From positions 42,545 to 106,544 of the forward strand of contig NZ_LZJC01000140.1 of assembly GCF_001666755.1 (NCBI RefSeq): a stretch of 64,000 bases of DNA, given 5' to 3'. Position 1 is the stretch's first letter; each line of letters opens with the position of its first letter. Below the pieces are notes generated by a model. That model did no database searches. It was not told where the DNA came from and saw only the letters and a program-made list of their open reading frames with translations. Of the stretch, positions 50,712 to 59,353 are shown piece by piece. A program made the position numbers and the translations under genes. This DNA comes from Mycobacterium sp. E1214 (lineage in GTDB: Bacteria > Actinomycetota > Actinomycetes > Mycobacteriales > Mycobacteriaceae).

Positions 50712-52453
50712 CAGCGGACCTGCCTCTGCCGTTGTCGTTGCTGTTGCCTTTGTTGTTGGCCTTGCTGTTGTTGGCGCTGCTGTTGTTGCTGACGCTGGCG
50801 GCGCTTTTGTTTCGGGTCGTCCTGCGGCTGCTCGGTCTGCAGCGGCTGCTGGTGCGACGACCGCACCGGCTCCTCGGGCTCGGGTTCGGCCATCGAGGTC
50901 GGCAGCGATCGCACCACCTCGGCGGCGCCGAGTTCGCGGTCGCCGGCCGCCGCGCGCGGGGCCAGTACCCAGGTGTCCTTCGAGCCGCCGCCCTGGCTGG
51001 AGTTGACCACCCGCGAGCCCTCGACCAACGCCACGCGGGTCAGCCCGCCGGGTAGAACCCACACGTCCTCGCCGTCGTTCACCGCGAACGGCCGCAGGTC
51101 GACGTAGCGCGGCGCCAACTCGCTGCCGATCTGCGTCGGCACGGTCGACAGCTCCATCATGGGCTGCGCGATCCAGCTCCGCGGGTCGTCGCGCACCTTC
51201 TTGGCGACGGCGGCGAGTTCCTTCTCGGAGGCGTCGGGGCCGAACACGATGCCGTAGCCGCCGGACCCCTCGACCGGCTTGAGCACCAGCTCGTCGATGC
51301 GGTCGAGCACCTCTTCGCGTTCGTCCTCCAGCCAGCAGCGGTACGTCTCGACGTTGGCCAGCAGCGGCTTCTCGCCCAGGTAGTACTCGATCATGGTGGG
51401 CACGTAGGTGTAGACCAGCTTGTCGTCGCCCACCCCGTTGCCGATGGAGCTGGAGATGACCACGTTGCCGGCGCGGGCGGCGTTGACCAGGCCTGCCACC
51501 CCCAGCACCGAATCGGCCCGGAACTGCAGCGGGTCCAGGAACGCGTCGTCGATGCGCCGATAGATGACGTCGACCTGCCGCTCCCCCTCGGTGGTGCGCA
51601 TGTAGACCTGGTTGTCGCGGCAGAACATGTCGCGGCCTTCGACCAGCTCGACGCCCATCTGGCGGGCCAGCAGCGAATGCTCGAAGTACGCCGAGTTGTA
51701 GACCCCCGGGGTCAGCACCACCACGGTCGGGTCGGCCTCGTTGGTGGCCGCCGAGTTGCGCAGGGCCCGCAGCAGGTGCGACGCGTAGTCGTCGACCGCG
51801 CGGACCCGGTGGCTGGCGAACAGGTTGGGGAAGACGCGCGCCATGGTGCGCCGGTTCTCCATGACATAGGACACCCCCGACGGGGAGCGCAGGTTGTCCT
51901 CGAGGACCCGCCAGACACCCTTTTCGTCCTTGATGAGGTCGATGCCGGCGACGTGGATGCGCACACCGTTGGGCGGGACGATGCCGACGGCCTGGCGGTG
52001 GAAATGCTCGCACGATGTGATCAGGCGGCGCGGGATGACACCGTCGTTGAGGATTTCCTGGTCGCCGTAGATGTCGTCGAGGTACAGCTCGAGGGCTTTG
52101 ACACGTTGGACGATGCCGCGCTCGAGCCGGTTCCATTCGGCCGCGGAGATGACCCGGGGCACCAGGTCCAGCGGGAACGGCCGCTCCTGGCCCGACAGGG
52201 AGAACGTGATGCCCTGGTCGATGAACGCGCGGGCCAGCGCCTCGGCGCGGGCCTCCAGCTCGGAGGCGTCCGACGGTGCGAGCTCGGCGTAGATCCCCTT
52301 GTACGGACCGCGCACGGCGCCCTGGGCGTCGAACATCTCGTCGAAAGCGAGGGCGTAGGCGTCCGCCGCCCCGTTGTAGCCGCCGAAGATGCGCTCAGAA
52401 CGCGCAGCCCGAAGCCCCCGCTCGGTTTCCTCAAGCTGGTTGGTAAGACTCAC
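50711..52453 (-). CDS. circularly permuted ATP-grasp protein with Q/R-rich tail (Rv2411c-like)
   Basis: A 580-residue protein, GTG start at 52453. It belongs to the circularly permuted ATP-grasp type 2 family: blocks FSLSGQERPFPLDLVPRVIS, VAGIDLIKDEKGVWRVLEDN, VVVLTPGVYNSAYFEHSLLA, VLKPVEGSGGYGIVFGPDAS, RYVDLRPFAVNDGEDVWVLP. Such enzymes are predicted ATP-dependent amide or peptide ligases. After about residue 515 the sequence becomes low complexity, ending in a run of Gln and Arg (for example RRQRQQQQQRQQQQGQQQ, encoded by CAG/CAA triplets, 50711-50810). From memory the M. tuberculosis protein (about 551 residues) is shorter, so the tail is an expansion here. Confidence 0.88.
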   Translation of the reverse strand: MSLTNQLEETERGLRAARSERIFGGYNGAADAYALAFDEMFDAQGAVRGPYKGIYAELAPSDASELEARAEALARAFIDQGITFSLSGQERPFPLDLVPRVISAAEWNRLERGIVQRVKALELYLDDIYGDQEILNDGVIPRRLITSCEHFHRQAVGIVPPNGVRIHVAGIDLIKDEKGVWRVLEDNLRSPSGVSYVMENRRTMARVFPNLFASHRVRAVDDYASHLLRALRNSAATNEADPTVVVLTPGVYNSAYFEHSLLARQMGVELVEGRDMFCRDNQVYMRTTEGERQVDVIYRRIDDAFLDPLQFRADSVLGVAGLVNAARAGNVVISSSIGNGVGDDKLVYTYVPTMIEYYLGEKPLLANVETYRCWLEDEREEVLDRIDELVLKPVEGSGGYGIVFGPDASEKELAAVAKKVRDDPRSWIAQPMMELSTVPTQIGSELAPRYVDLRPFAVNDGEDVWVLPGGLTRVALVEGSRVVNSSQGGGSKDTWVLAPRAAAGDRELGAAEVVRSLPTSMAEPEPEEPVRSSHQQPLQTEQPQDDPKQKRRQRQQQQQRQQQQGQQQRQQQRQRQRQVR

Positions 52454-52619
52454 TGTTCAGATGCTGCCTCAGGTCGACGACATGGCAACCGCCGTGTTCC
52501 CCTTTTGGGAGAAAACGTAACCGACTGCTAACCTGGGCAGTCGCTGTGGTGATTTCCAGCGCCATACCTGAGCGTGACCCCGATGCCTGACCAAATTTGA
52601 CCGAAGAAGGAACTCCAGC

Positions 52620-52880
52620 GTGGCCAACATCAAGTCGCAGCAGAAGCGCAACCGCACCAACGAGCGCGCCCGCCTGCGCAACAAGTCGGTGAAGTCGTCG
52701 CTGCGGACGGCCGTTCGCGCGTTCCGCGAGGCCGCCCATTCCGGGGACAAGGACAAGGCCGCCGAGCTGCTGGTGTCCACCAACCGCAAGCTGGACAAGG
52801 CGGCCAGCAAGGGCGTCATTCACAAGAACCAGGCCGCCAACAAGAAGTCGGCGTTGGCGCAGGCCCTCAACAAGCTCTGA
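52620..52880 (+). CDS. rpsT: 30S ribosomal protein S20
   Basis: An 86-residue basic, helical protein with the S20 pattern: MANIKSQQKRNRTNERARLR, then NKSVKSSLRTAVRAFREAA and GVIHKNQAANKKSALAQAL. Binds 16S rRNA in the small subunit. It starts with GTG at 52620 after GAAGGAAC. Divergent from the ATP-grasp gene; followed by a strong hairpin. Confidence 0.97.
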   Translation: MANIKSQQKRNRTNERARLRNKSVKSSLRTAVRAFREAAHSGDKDKAAELLVSTNRKLDKAASKGVIHKNQAANKKSALAQALNKL

Positions 52881-52890
52881 GGTTGCCCTC

Positions 52891-52918
52891 GGCCGCTCAC
52901 CGAGTGCGGTGGGCGGCC
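52891..52918 (+). terminator. rpsT terminator hairpin
   Basis: GGCCGCTCACCG (52891-52902) pairs with CGGTGGGCGGCC (52907-52918), a 12-bp stem with one G-U pair and an AGTG loop, starting 10 bp after the rpsT stop. It also covers the end of convergent holA. Confidence 0.7.
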
Positions 52919-53877
52919 AACTCGGCGACCTGCCGGACCGCGGATTCCAGCGCGTAGTCGGCGTCCACCACGGCTCCCTTGACGTTGGCGTTGAGCGCCG
53001 CCACCACTTTCATCGCGCTCGCCACCGATTCCCGCGACCAGAAGCGGGCCTGCTTCTGGGCCTTCTGCACCCGCCACGGCGGCATCCCCAGTTGCGAGGC
53101 CAGCCGGTACGGATCCCCCGAGAGCGGGCCGACCCGGCCGATGGTGTGTATCGCCTCGGCCAGAGCGTCGGCCAGCACCACCAGCGGCTCGCCGCGCAGC
53201 ATCGCCCAGCGCAGCGCCTCGGTGGCCCCGGCGACGTCCCCGGCGACCGCCTTGTCGGCGATGTCGAACCCCTTCACCTCGGCCTTGCCGCTGTGATAGC
53301 GCCGGACGGCGGCGGCGTCGACCGCCCCGCCGGTGTCCGCCACCAGCTGGGAGCACGCCGAGGCGAGTTCCCGCAGATCGGAGCCGACGGCGTCGAGCAG
53401 GGCGGTCACCGTCTCCTCGTCAACCTTGACCCGCAGCGCGCGGAATTCCTTGCGGACGAAGTCGACGCGCTCGGAGGCCTTGGTGACCCGCGCGCACGGA
53501 TGCACGACGGCGCCCAACTTCTGCAGCTCGCCGGCCATGGCCTTGGCGCGCCCGCCACCGGAGTGGACCACGACCAGGACCGTGCCGGACGGCAGGTCCT
53601 TCGCGGCCTCGACGATCATCGCAACGGCGTCCTTGCCCGCCTCGGCGGCGGCCTCCAGGACGACGATGCGCTCGTCGGCGAACAGCGACGGGCTCAGCAG
53701 TTCGGCAAGCTCGTAGGTGCTGACGTCGCCGGCCCGCATCCGGTTGACCGGCACATTGTTGGTGCCGAGGTCACCGCCGCCGTGGCGCGCCGCCGACCGC
53801 AACACCTCGGACACCGCCCGTTCGACCAGCAATTCCTCGTCTCCCAGGACCAGGTGCAACGGCGCAAGCTCGCTCAC
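52897..53877 (-). CDS. holA: DNA polymerase III delta subunit
   Basis: A 326-residue clamp-loader subunit that opens the beta clamp. Conserved blocks: LHLVLGDEELLVERAVSEVL, NRMRAGDVSTYELAELLSPS, LFADERIVVLEAAAEAGKDA, SDLRELASACSQLVADTGG, KGFDIADKAVAGD, QLGMPPWRVQKAQKQARFWS. The GTG start at 53877 gives a few more N-terminal residues than I remember for M. tuberculosis Rv2413c (316). Cytoplasmic; convergent with rpsT and preceded by comEC. Confidence 0.93.
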   Translation of the reverse strand: MSELAPLHLVLGDEELLVERAVSEVLRSAARHGGGDLGTNNVPVNRMRAGDVSTYELAELLSPSLFADERIVVLEAAAEAGKDAVAMIVEAAKDLPSGTVLVVVHSGGGRAKAMAGELQKLGAVVHPCARVTKASERVDFVRKEFRALRVKVDEETVTALLDAVGSDLRELASACSQLVADTGGAVDAAAVRRYHSGKAEVKGFDIADKAVAGDVAGATEALRWAMLRGEPLVVLADALAEAIHTIGRVGPLSGDPYRLASQLGMPPWRVQKAQKQARFWSRESVASAMKVVAALNANVKGAVVDADYALESAVRQVAELAAHRTR

Positions 53878-53934
53878 CCCACGATGGTGTCACGGCCCAC
53901 CGACTCGGCCGAACCGGCTGCTGCCCGGACCGCC

Positions 53935-55518
53935 TCAGACGCGGGCCGGATCGAGCAGCGCGGCCAACGACCAAGCCGGTGGGCAGAGCGCGGCGACCAC
54001 CGCGGCGGTCGCGACGGCGCGGCGATACCACCGCCGGGACCACAGCAGGCGGGTGGCCGCGGCGAGCAGCACGGTCAGCGCGCCGACCAGCAGCACCCCG
54101 GCCGTGCCGGGCGGCACGGGCAGCGTCGCGGCCGGCACCCCGGCCGCCCATCGGGCGACCCCGCGCACCCACCACAGCTCCGGGCCGGTGAAGCGGATCA
54201 ACGCCGCCGCCCCGCCCGGCCAGAACGGGCACAGCGCCGCCGCGGTGCCCAGCACCGTGATCGGCGCGATCACGGGCGCGGCGGCCAGGTTGGCGCCGGC
54301 CGCCACCACGGAGAAGCGTCCGGAGATGCCGGCCACCAGCGGCGCGGTCACCACCTGGGCGGCGCAGGCGACGGCGAGCGCGTCGGCCAGCGGTTTCGGT
54401 AAGCCGCGGGTGACGAGGCGCCGCGACCAGGCGGGCGCGACGACGATCAGCGCGGCCGTCGCGACCACCGACAGCGCAAAGCCCACGTCGACGGCCAACT
54501 GCGGGGCGACGGCCAGCAACAGCAGCACCGTCGCGCACAGGGCGGGGACGGCCTGCCGCCGCCGCGACGTGAGCATGCCCGCCAACGCGACGGCGCCCAT
54601 GACGGCCGCCCGCAGGACGCTCGCCGACGGCTGCACAACGACAACGAACGCGGCCAGCGCCAGCGCGGCGAGCACGACCGCGGGCCGCGGGCCGAGTAAC
54701 CGGGCCGAGAACAGCACGGCCCCGCACACGATCGTCACGTTGGCGCCCGACACCGCCATCAAGTGGGTCATCCCGGCCGCGCGGAAGTCGCGGCCGGTGG
54801 CGGCGTCGACGGCGGAGGTGTCGCCGAGCACCAGCGCCGGCAGCAACGCGGCCTGCTCGGCCGGCAGGACGGCGCGGACGGCGGCGGCGAACCGGGTTCG
54901 GACGGCGTGCGCGGCCCGCTGCACCGGCGCCGCGGTGCCGGCGGTGGGCCGGCCCGTCGCGGTGAGCTGGGCCACCGTCAGGTCATGGCGGCTGGGCCGG
55001 CCGATCCGGGCGGTGAACCGCAGCGGTCGGCCGACCATCACCTCGTCGGTGCCGAAGTCCGGGGCGCGGGCGAAAACGACCACCCGGCCCGACATTCGGG
55101 CTTCGCGCACCCGCTGCAGGCTGGCCCTGAACATGACGCGGCCCCGCCCCACCGGCGCCGCACTCTCGGTAGGGGTCAGCGTCACCGGTACGGCCTGGCC
55201 GTACTCGGCGGTGATCGCATGGTGGCTCACCGCGTCGGCCCGCAGCGCGATCGCCATGCCGAAGCCGGCGCCCACCACACCGATCGCGACCAGCCCCGCG
55301 CTGATCGCCGCCCACCGCCCGCCCGCCCCCGGCCGGCGCGCGTCGTGCCATGCCCACGCACCGGCCAGCGCCGCCAGGACGAGGCAGCACCACGCCAGGG
55401 TCCGGCCCACCGGCCAGCGGATCCCGGCGGCGGTGACGACCCAACAGGTCAGCGCGGCCGGCACCAGGCGCACGTCGACCGGCGCCACGGGTGAGGCGCC
55501 AGACCCGGTCGGGGACAT
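53935..55518 (-). CDS. comEC: ComEC/Rec2-family membrane protein, lacking the C-terminal hydrolase domain
   Basis: A 527-residue polytopic membrane protein with the competence domain block HLMAVSGANVTIVCGAVLFS, QPSASVLRAAVMGAVALAGM and VGFALSVVATAALIVVAPAW. The N-terminal part has three hydrophobic segments and a DUF4131-like soluble region. ComEC proteins form the channel for single-stranded DNA in transformation. Full-length members carry a metallo-beta-lactamase domain after the helices; here the protein ends at LAALLDPARV without one. The ATG at 55518 is 5 bp after the comEA stop; a longer reading antisense to nothing but overlapping comEA is rejected. Confidence 0.87.
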   Translation of the reverse strand: MSPTGSGASPVAPVDVRLVPAALTCWVVTAAGIRWPVGRTLAWCCLVLAALAGAWAWHDARRPGAGGRWAAISAGLVAIGVVGAGFGMAIALRADAVSHHAITAEYGQAVPVTLTPTESAAPVGRGRVMFRASLQRVREARMSGRVVVFARAPDFGTDEVMVGRPLRFTARIGRPSRHDLTVAQLTATGRPTAGTAAPVQRAAHAVRTRFAAAVRAVLPAEQAALLPALVLGDTSAVDAATGRDFRAAGMTHLMAVSGANVTIVCGAVLFSARLLGPRPAVVLAALALAAFVVVVQPSASVLRAAVMGAVALAGMLTSRRRQAVPALCATVLLLLAVAPQLAVDVGFALSVVATAALIVVAPAWSRRLVTRGLPKPLADALAVACAAQVVTAPLVAGISGRFSVVAAGANLAAAPVIAPITVLGTAAALCPFWPGGAAALIRFTGPELWWVRGVARWAAGVPAATLPVPPGTAGVLLVGALTVLLAAATRLLWSRRWYRRAVATAAVVAALCPPAWSLAALLDPARV

Positions 55519-55523
55519 CGCGA

Positions 55524-56414
55524 TCAGACACGGACCAGGGCGCGCAGCTTCTCCAGCCGCGCGGGGCCGATGCCGTCGACGTCGGCGAGCTGGTCGACGC
55601 TGGTGAACTTGCCGTTGGTCTGCCGCCACGCCACGATCGCCGCGGCGGTGACCGGTCCCACGCCGGGCAGCGCGTCCAGCTGCGCCACGGTGGCGGTGTT
55701 CAGGTCAACCGCCTCCCCCGGCTTGGCCTTCGCGGGGCCCGACCCCGGCGCGGTGCTCGGCGGCGCGTGCGTGGGCGTGCGGTTGGACGCGGGTCCGGAG
55801 GCTACGGAGCTGCCGAGCCCGGCCGGCTGTCCGGGCGCGGGGGCCACGCCGACGACGATCTGCTCGCCGTCGTCGAGCGGGCGGGCCATGTTCAGCCCGA
55901 TGGTGTCCGCGCCGGTGACGGCGCCGCCGGCGGCCTGCAGGGCGTCGGCGATGCGCGCGCCGGGCGCCAGGGTGACCAGCCCGGGGCTGTGCACCAGGCC
56001 GACCACGCTGACCACCACCGGCCGGTCCGGGGCGGCCGGTCCGGCGCTGGGCGACGGGCGCGGGCCGGCCGTCGACGCCTTCTCCACCGGCGGCAGTTTG
56101 GCCGACATCACCGGCGCCGGCCGGTCTCGCAGCACCGTGAAGACGGTCACCAGCACGGCGAGCGCCGCGACGATCGCCAGCCCGATGGCGCCCGCCCGCC
56201 CCGGGTCGGCGCGCAACCGCGCCGCCCAGCCGCGGCCGTCGGACACTTCCGGAAGCCACCGCGGCAGCAGCGAATCCTGGTCGTCTCCTTCGTCCTCGGA
56301 CGCGGGGTCATCACCGTCACCGGGTGCCGGGTCGGGGGCCGCGGACCGGACGTCGAGGTCCGGCTCGGCGCCGAGCCGGCGCTGCAGCCGCTCGGCGGGA
56401 AGTTCCGTTCGCAT
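55524..56414 (-). CDS. comEA: ComEA-type DNA-binding competence protein
   Basis: A 296-residue protein: acidic cytosolic N-terminus, one transmembrane helix (AGAIGLAIVAALAVLVTVFT, residues 74-93), an extracytoplasmic SLBB domain (VVVSVVGLVHSPGLVTLAPG, about 131-190), a Pro/Ser/Ala-rich linker, and a C-terminal helix-hairpin-helix pair (LDALPGVGPVTAAAIVAWRQ and LADVDGIGPARLEKL) that binds DNA. First gene of comEA-comEC. Natural transformation has not been shown in most mycobacteria, so the role is by family. Confidence 0.9.
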   Translation of the reverse strand: MRTELPAERLQRRLGAEPDLDVRSAAPDPAPGDGDDPASEDEGDDQDSLLPRWLPEVSDGRGWAARLRADPGRAGAIGLAIVAALAVLVTVFTVLRDRPAPVMSAKLPPVEKASTAGPRPSPSAGPAAPDRPVVVSVVGLVHSPGLVTLAPGARIADALQAAGGAVTGADTIGLNMARPLDDGEQIVVGVAPAPGQPAGLGSSVASGPASNRTPTHAPPSTAPGSGPAKAKPGEAVDLNTATVAQLDALPGVGPVTAAAIVAWRQTNGKFTSVDQLADVDGIGPARLEKLRALVRV

Positions 56415-56600
56415 GGCCCGACGGTAGGCCCGCCGCCCGTCGTCATCCGCGCGTCCGACGGCGTCCCGGCGCCCTGCTGTGGACTAACCGGAGGCTGTGT
56501 ACAAGCGCGGTTACCGATGAGTCAAGATGGAGCGAGGAACTGGAGACGCGCGTCACTTTCGCGGGGTCACCACGTTCACCACCAGGCAAAGGAGGCCGCC

Positions 56601-57761
56601 ATGCAATTGGCACTCACACCGGAGGAAGCCGCGTTCCGCGACGAACTTCGCACCTTCTACACCACCAAGATCCCCGAAGAGGTGCGCCAGCGGGTGCGTT
56701 CGGGCTCGGCGGAGGTGAACCACGAGGACATCGTCACCAGCCACAAGATCCTGCACGAGCACGGGCTCGCCGTGCCCAATTGGCCGGTCGAATGGGGCGG
56801 CAAGGACTGGACACCCACTCAGCACCAGATCTGGGCCGACGAGATGCAATTGGCGTGCGTCCCCGAACCGCTGAACTTCAACACCAAGATGGTCGGCCCC
56901 GTCATCGCCGAGTTCGGCTCGCAGGAGATCAAGGAGCGCTTCCTGCCGCCGACGGCCAGCCTCGACATCTGGTGGTGCCAGGGATTCTCCGAGCCGGAGG
57001 CGGGCTCGGACCTCGCCTCGCTGCGCACCACCGCGGTCCGTGACGGCGACAGCTACGTCGTCAACGGGCAGAAGACCTGGACCACGCTGGGGCAGTACGC
57101 GGACTGGATCTTCTGCCTGGTGCGTACCGACCCCGACGCCCCCAAGAAGCAGGCCGGGATCTCGTTCCTGCTCTTCGACGTGAAGACGCCGGGCGTGACG
57201 ATGCGGCCGATCAAGACGATCGACGGCGGCCACGAGGTCAACGAGGTGTTCTTCTCCGACGTCCGGGTTCCGGCGAATCAGCTTGTCGGGGAAGAGAATC
57301 AAGGCTGGACCTACGCGAAGTTCCTGCTGGGCAACGAACGCACCGGGATCGCCGGTGTCGGCCGGACCAAGGTGCGTCTCGCCGAGGTGAAAAAGCACGC
57401 CGCCGCCACCGGCCTGCTGGCCGATCCGTTGTTCGCGGCCCGGCTCGCCGAGGCCGAAAACGAGTTGCTGGCACTCGAACTCACGCAGTCACGGGTGGTG
57501 TCCAGCTCGTCGGACGGCAAGCCCAACCCGGCCTCGTCGGTGCTCAAACTGCGCGGCAGCGAACTGCAGCAGGTGGCCACCGAACTGCTGGTCGAGGTCG
57601 CCGGCCCGGACGCGCTGCCCGCCGACGGGGCGGACATCGCGTCGCCGGCGTGGGCGCAACACAGCGCGCCGCACTACCTGAACTATCGCAAGACGTCGAT
57701 ATACGGCGGCAGCAGCGAAGTGCAGCGCAACATCATCTCGTCCACCATTCTGGGATTGTGA
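56601..57761 (+). CDS. acyl-CoA dehydrogenase, first subunit of a FadE pair
   Basis: A 386-residue FAD enzyme. N-terminal MQLALTPEEAAFRDELRTFY, central WCQGFSEPEAGSDLASLRTT (FAD/substrate), YVVNGQKTWTTLGQYADWIF, and C-terminal YLNYRKTSIYGGSSEVQRNI. The ATG at 56601 follows AAAGGAGG. With the next gene (7 bp away) it forms a pair like the heterotetrameric FadE enzymes of mycobacteria that act on steroid or bulky acyl-CoA substrates, in which the two subunits share one set of active-site residues. The substrate cannot be read from sequence. In M. tuberculosis eis is next to comEA instead. Confidence 0.88.
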   Translation: MQLALTPEEAAFRDELRTFYTTKIPEEVRQRVRSGSAEVNHEDIVTSHKILHEHGLAVPNWPVEWGGKDWTPTQHQIWADEMQLACVPEPLNFNTKMVGPVIAEFGSQEIKERFLPPTASLDIWWCQGFSEPEAGSDLASLRTTAVRDGDSYVVNGQKTWTTLGQYADWIFCLVRTDPDAPKKQAGISFLLFDVKTPGVTMRPIKTIDGGHEVNEVFFSDVRVPANQLVGEENQGWTYAKFLLGNERTGIAGVGRTKVRLAEVKKHAAATGLLADPLFAARLAEAENELLALELTQSRVVSSSSDGKPNPASSVLKLRGSELQQVATELLVEVAGPDALPADGADIASPAWAQHSAPHYLNYRKTSIYGGSSEVQRNIISSTILGL

Positions 57762-57768
57762 GGCAGCC

Positions 57769-58878
57769 ATGGACTTTCAGCTGAGCGACGAGCAGGCGCT
57801 GCTGCGCGACACCACGCGCGAGCTCCTGTCCCGCACCTACGACCCGGAAACCCGCAACAAGATCATCTCCTCCGACCTCGGTTGGAGCCGCGAGGTGTGG
57901 AGCCAATTGGCCGACACCGGGATCCTCGGGCTGGGCTTCGACCCGGAAGAGGCGGGCCAGAACGAGATCAGCGTCGTGCTCATCGAAGTCGGGCGGCGGT
58001 TGGCCCCCGAGCCGATCCTGCACGCCGCGCTGGGCCCCGGTTCGCTGATCGCCGAACTGGGCACCGACGCGGACAAGGAACTGCTCGACGAGGTGGCCGC
58101 CGGGCAGCGGCTGCTGGCGTTCGCGCACCTGGAGCCGCGTCGGCCGCAAGCCGATGGCCTGGCGACTCGCGCTGAGCGACAAGGTGATTCGTGGACCGTC
58201 AGCGGGCGCAAGAACCCCGTGCTGGCCGGCGACAGCGCCGACACCCTGGTGGTCAGCGCGGCGCTGCCCGACGGCGGCACCGGCCTGTTCCTGGTCGACG
58301 CCGCCGCCGACGCGGTCACCCGCCACCCCTACCCGACGTTCGATGGCCAGCGCGGAGCCCAGATCGATCTGGACAAGGCGGCGGCGCAACCCCTCGGAGC
58401 GGGCCAGGACGCGTCGCGCGCCATCCGCGACGCCACCATCCGCATCCAGTCGGGGCTGTGCTCGGAGGCGGTCGGCGCGATGGAGGAGGCGCTGCGCCTG
58501 ACCACCGATTACCTCAAGACGCGCAAGCAGTTCGGCGTCACGCTCAGCAAGTTCCAGGCGCTCACCCAGCGCGCCGCCGACATGTACGTCTCGCTGGAAC
58601 TGGCGCGCAGCATGGGCCTGTACGCGGCGATGTCGATCGCCGACGGCAACCTCGACCCCGTCATCGCCTCGCGCGCCAAGCTGCAGATCGGCCGCTCGGG
58701 CCGGCACATCGCGCAGGAAGCGGTGCAGCTGCACGGCGGGATCGGCGTGACCGCGGAATACCCCGTCGCCCACTACGCGGCCCGGCTCACCGCGATCGAG
58801 CACACGCTCGGCACGTCCAGTGACCACCTGCACAACCTGATCGATCACCTGGGCGACTACGACCTGGCGAGGCTGTAG
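57769..58878 (+). CDS. acyl-CoA dehydrogenase, second subunit of a FadE pair
   Basis: A 369-residue acyl-CoA dehydrogenase-fold protein, MDFQLSDEQALLRDTTRELL. It keeps the C-terminal FAD-contact block LKTRKQFGVTLSKFQALTQR and the AQEAVQLHGGIGVTAEYPVA motif, but the mid-domain (HLEPRRPQADGLATRAERQG) departs from the usual W/T-S binding motif, as seen in the non-identical partner subunit of alpha2beta2 FadE enzymes. Tightly spaced with the gene before and after. Confidence 0.87.
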   Translation: MDFQLSDEQALLRDTTRELLSRTYDPETRNKIISSDLGWSREVWSQLADTGILGLGFDPEEAGQNEISVVLIEVGRRLAPEPILHAALGPGSLIAELGTDADKELLDEVAAGQRLLAFAHLEPRRPQADGLATRAERQGDSWTVSGRKNPVLAGDSADTLVVSAALPDGGTGLFLVDAAADAVTRHPYPTFDGQRGAQIDLDKAAAQPLGAGQDASRAIRDATIRIQSGLCSEAVGAMEEALRLTTDYLKTRKQFGVTLSKFQALTQRAADMYVSLELARSMGLYAAMSIADGNLDPVIASRAKLQIGRSGRHIAQEAVQLHGGIGVTAEYPVAHYAARLTAIEHTLGTSSDHLHNLIDHLGDYDLARL

Positions 58879-58881
58879 CGC

Positions 58882-59313
58882 GTGGCCGAGCCGCCGAAGC
58901 TGTCGGCGAAGGTCGTCGAGTTCCTGAGCGCGGGCACCCGCACCGGCATGCTCGGCTACCTCGCCGCCGACGGGCGGCCGCTCGTCGCGCCGGTGTGGAT
59001 CATCGTCGACGACGACCAGGTGGTGTTCAACACCGGCCGCGACTCGGCGAAAGGCCGTGCCCTGTACCGGGATTCGCGGGTGACCCTCTGCGTCGACGAC
59101 CCGCACCCGCCGTTCTCCTTCGTCCAGGTGCAGGGCGTGGCGACCCTGACCGACGATCCCCAAGAGTTGCTGAGCACCGCGACGCGCATCGCCGGCCGGT
59201 ATATGGGTGCGGATCGGGCCGAGGAGTTCGGCCGCCGCAACGCCGTGCCCGGCGAACTGGTGGTGCGTGTGCGTCCCACCAAGGTCATCGCCGGGTTCGA
59301 CATCAGCGAGTAG
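58882..59313 (+). CDS. PPOX-class (flavin/F420-binding split-barrel) oxidoreductase
   Basis: A 143-residue split beta-barrel protein of the pyridoxamine-5'-phosphate-oxidase-like class: GMLGYLAADGRPLVAPVWII, VFNTGRDSAKGRALYRDSRV, CVDDPHPPFSFVQVQGVATL. Small mycobacterial members often use cofactor F420. The GTG at 58882 is 3 bp after the fadE stop. Substrate unknown; presumably reduces or oxidises an intermediate of the pathway encoded by its neighbours. Confidence 0.82.
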   Translation: MAEPPKLSAKVVEFLSAGTRTGMLGYLAADGRPLVAPVWIIVDDDQVVFNTGRDSAKGRALYRDSRVTLCVDDPHPPFSFVQVQGVATLTDDPQELLSTATRIAGRYMGADRAEEFGRRNAVPGELVVRVRPTKVIAGFDISE

Positions 59314-59353
59314 CCCCCGTCACGCCAGCCTCACTCACGTCAAAGGAGCCGCG

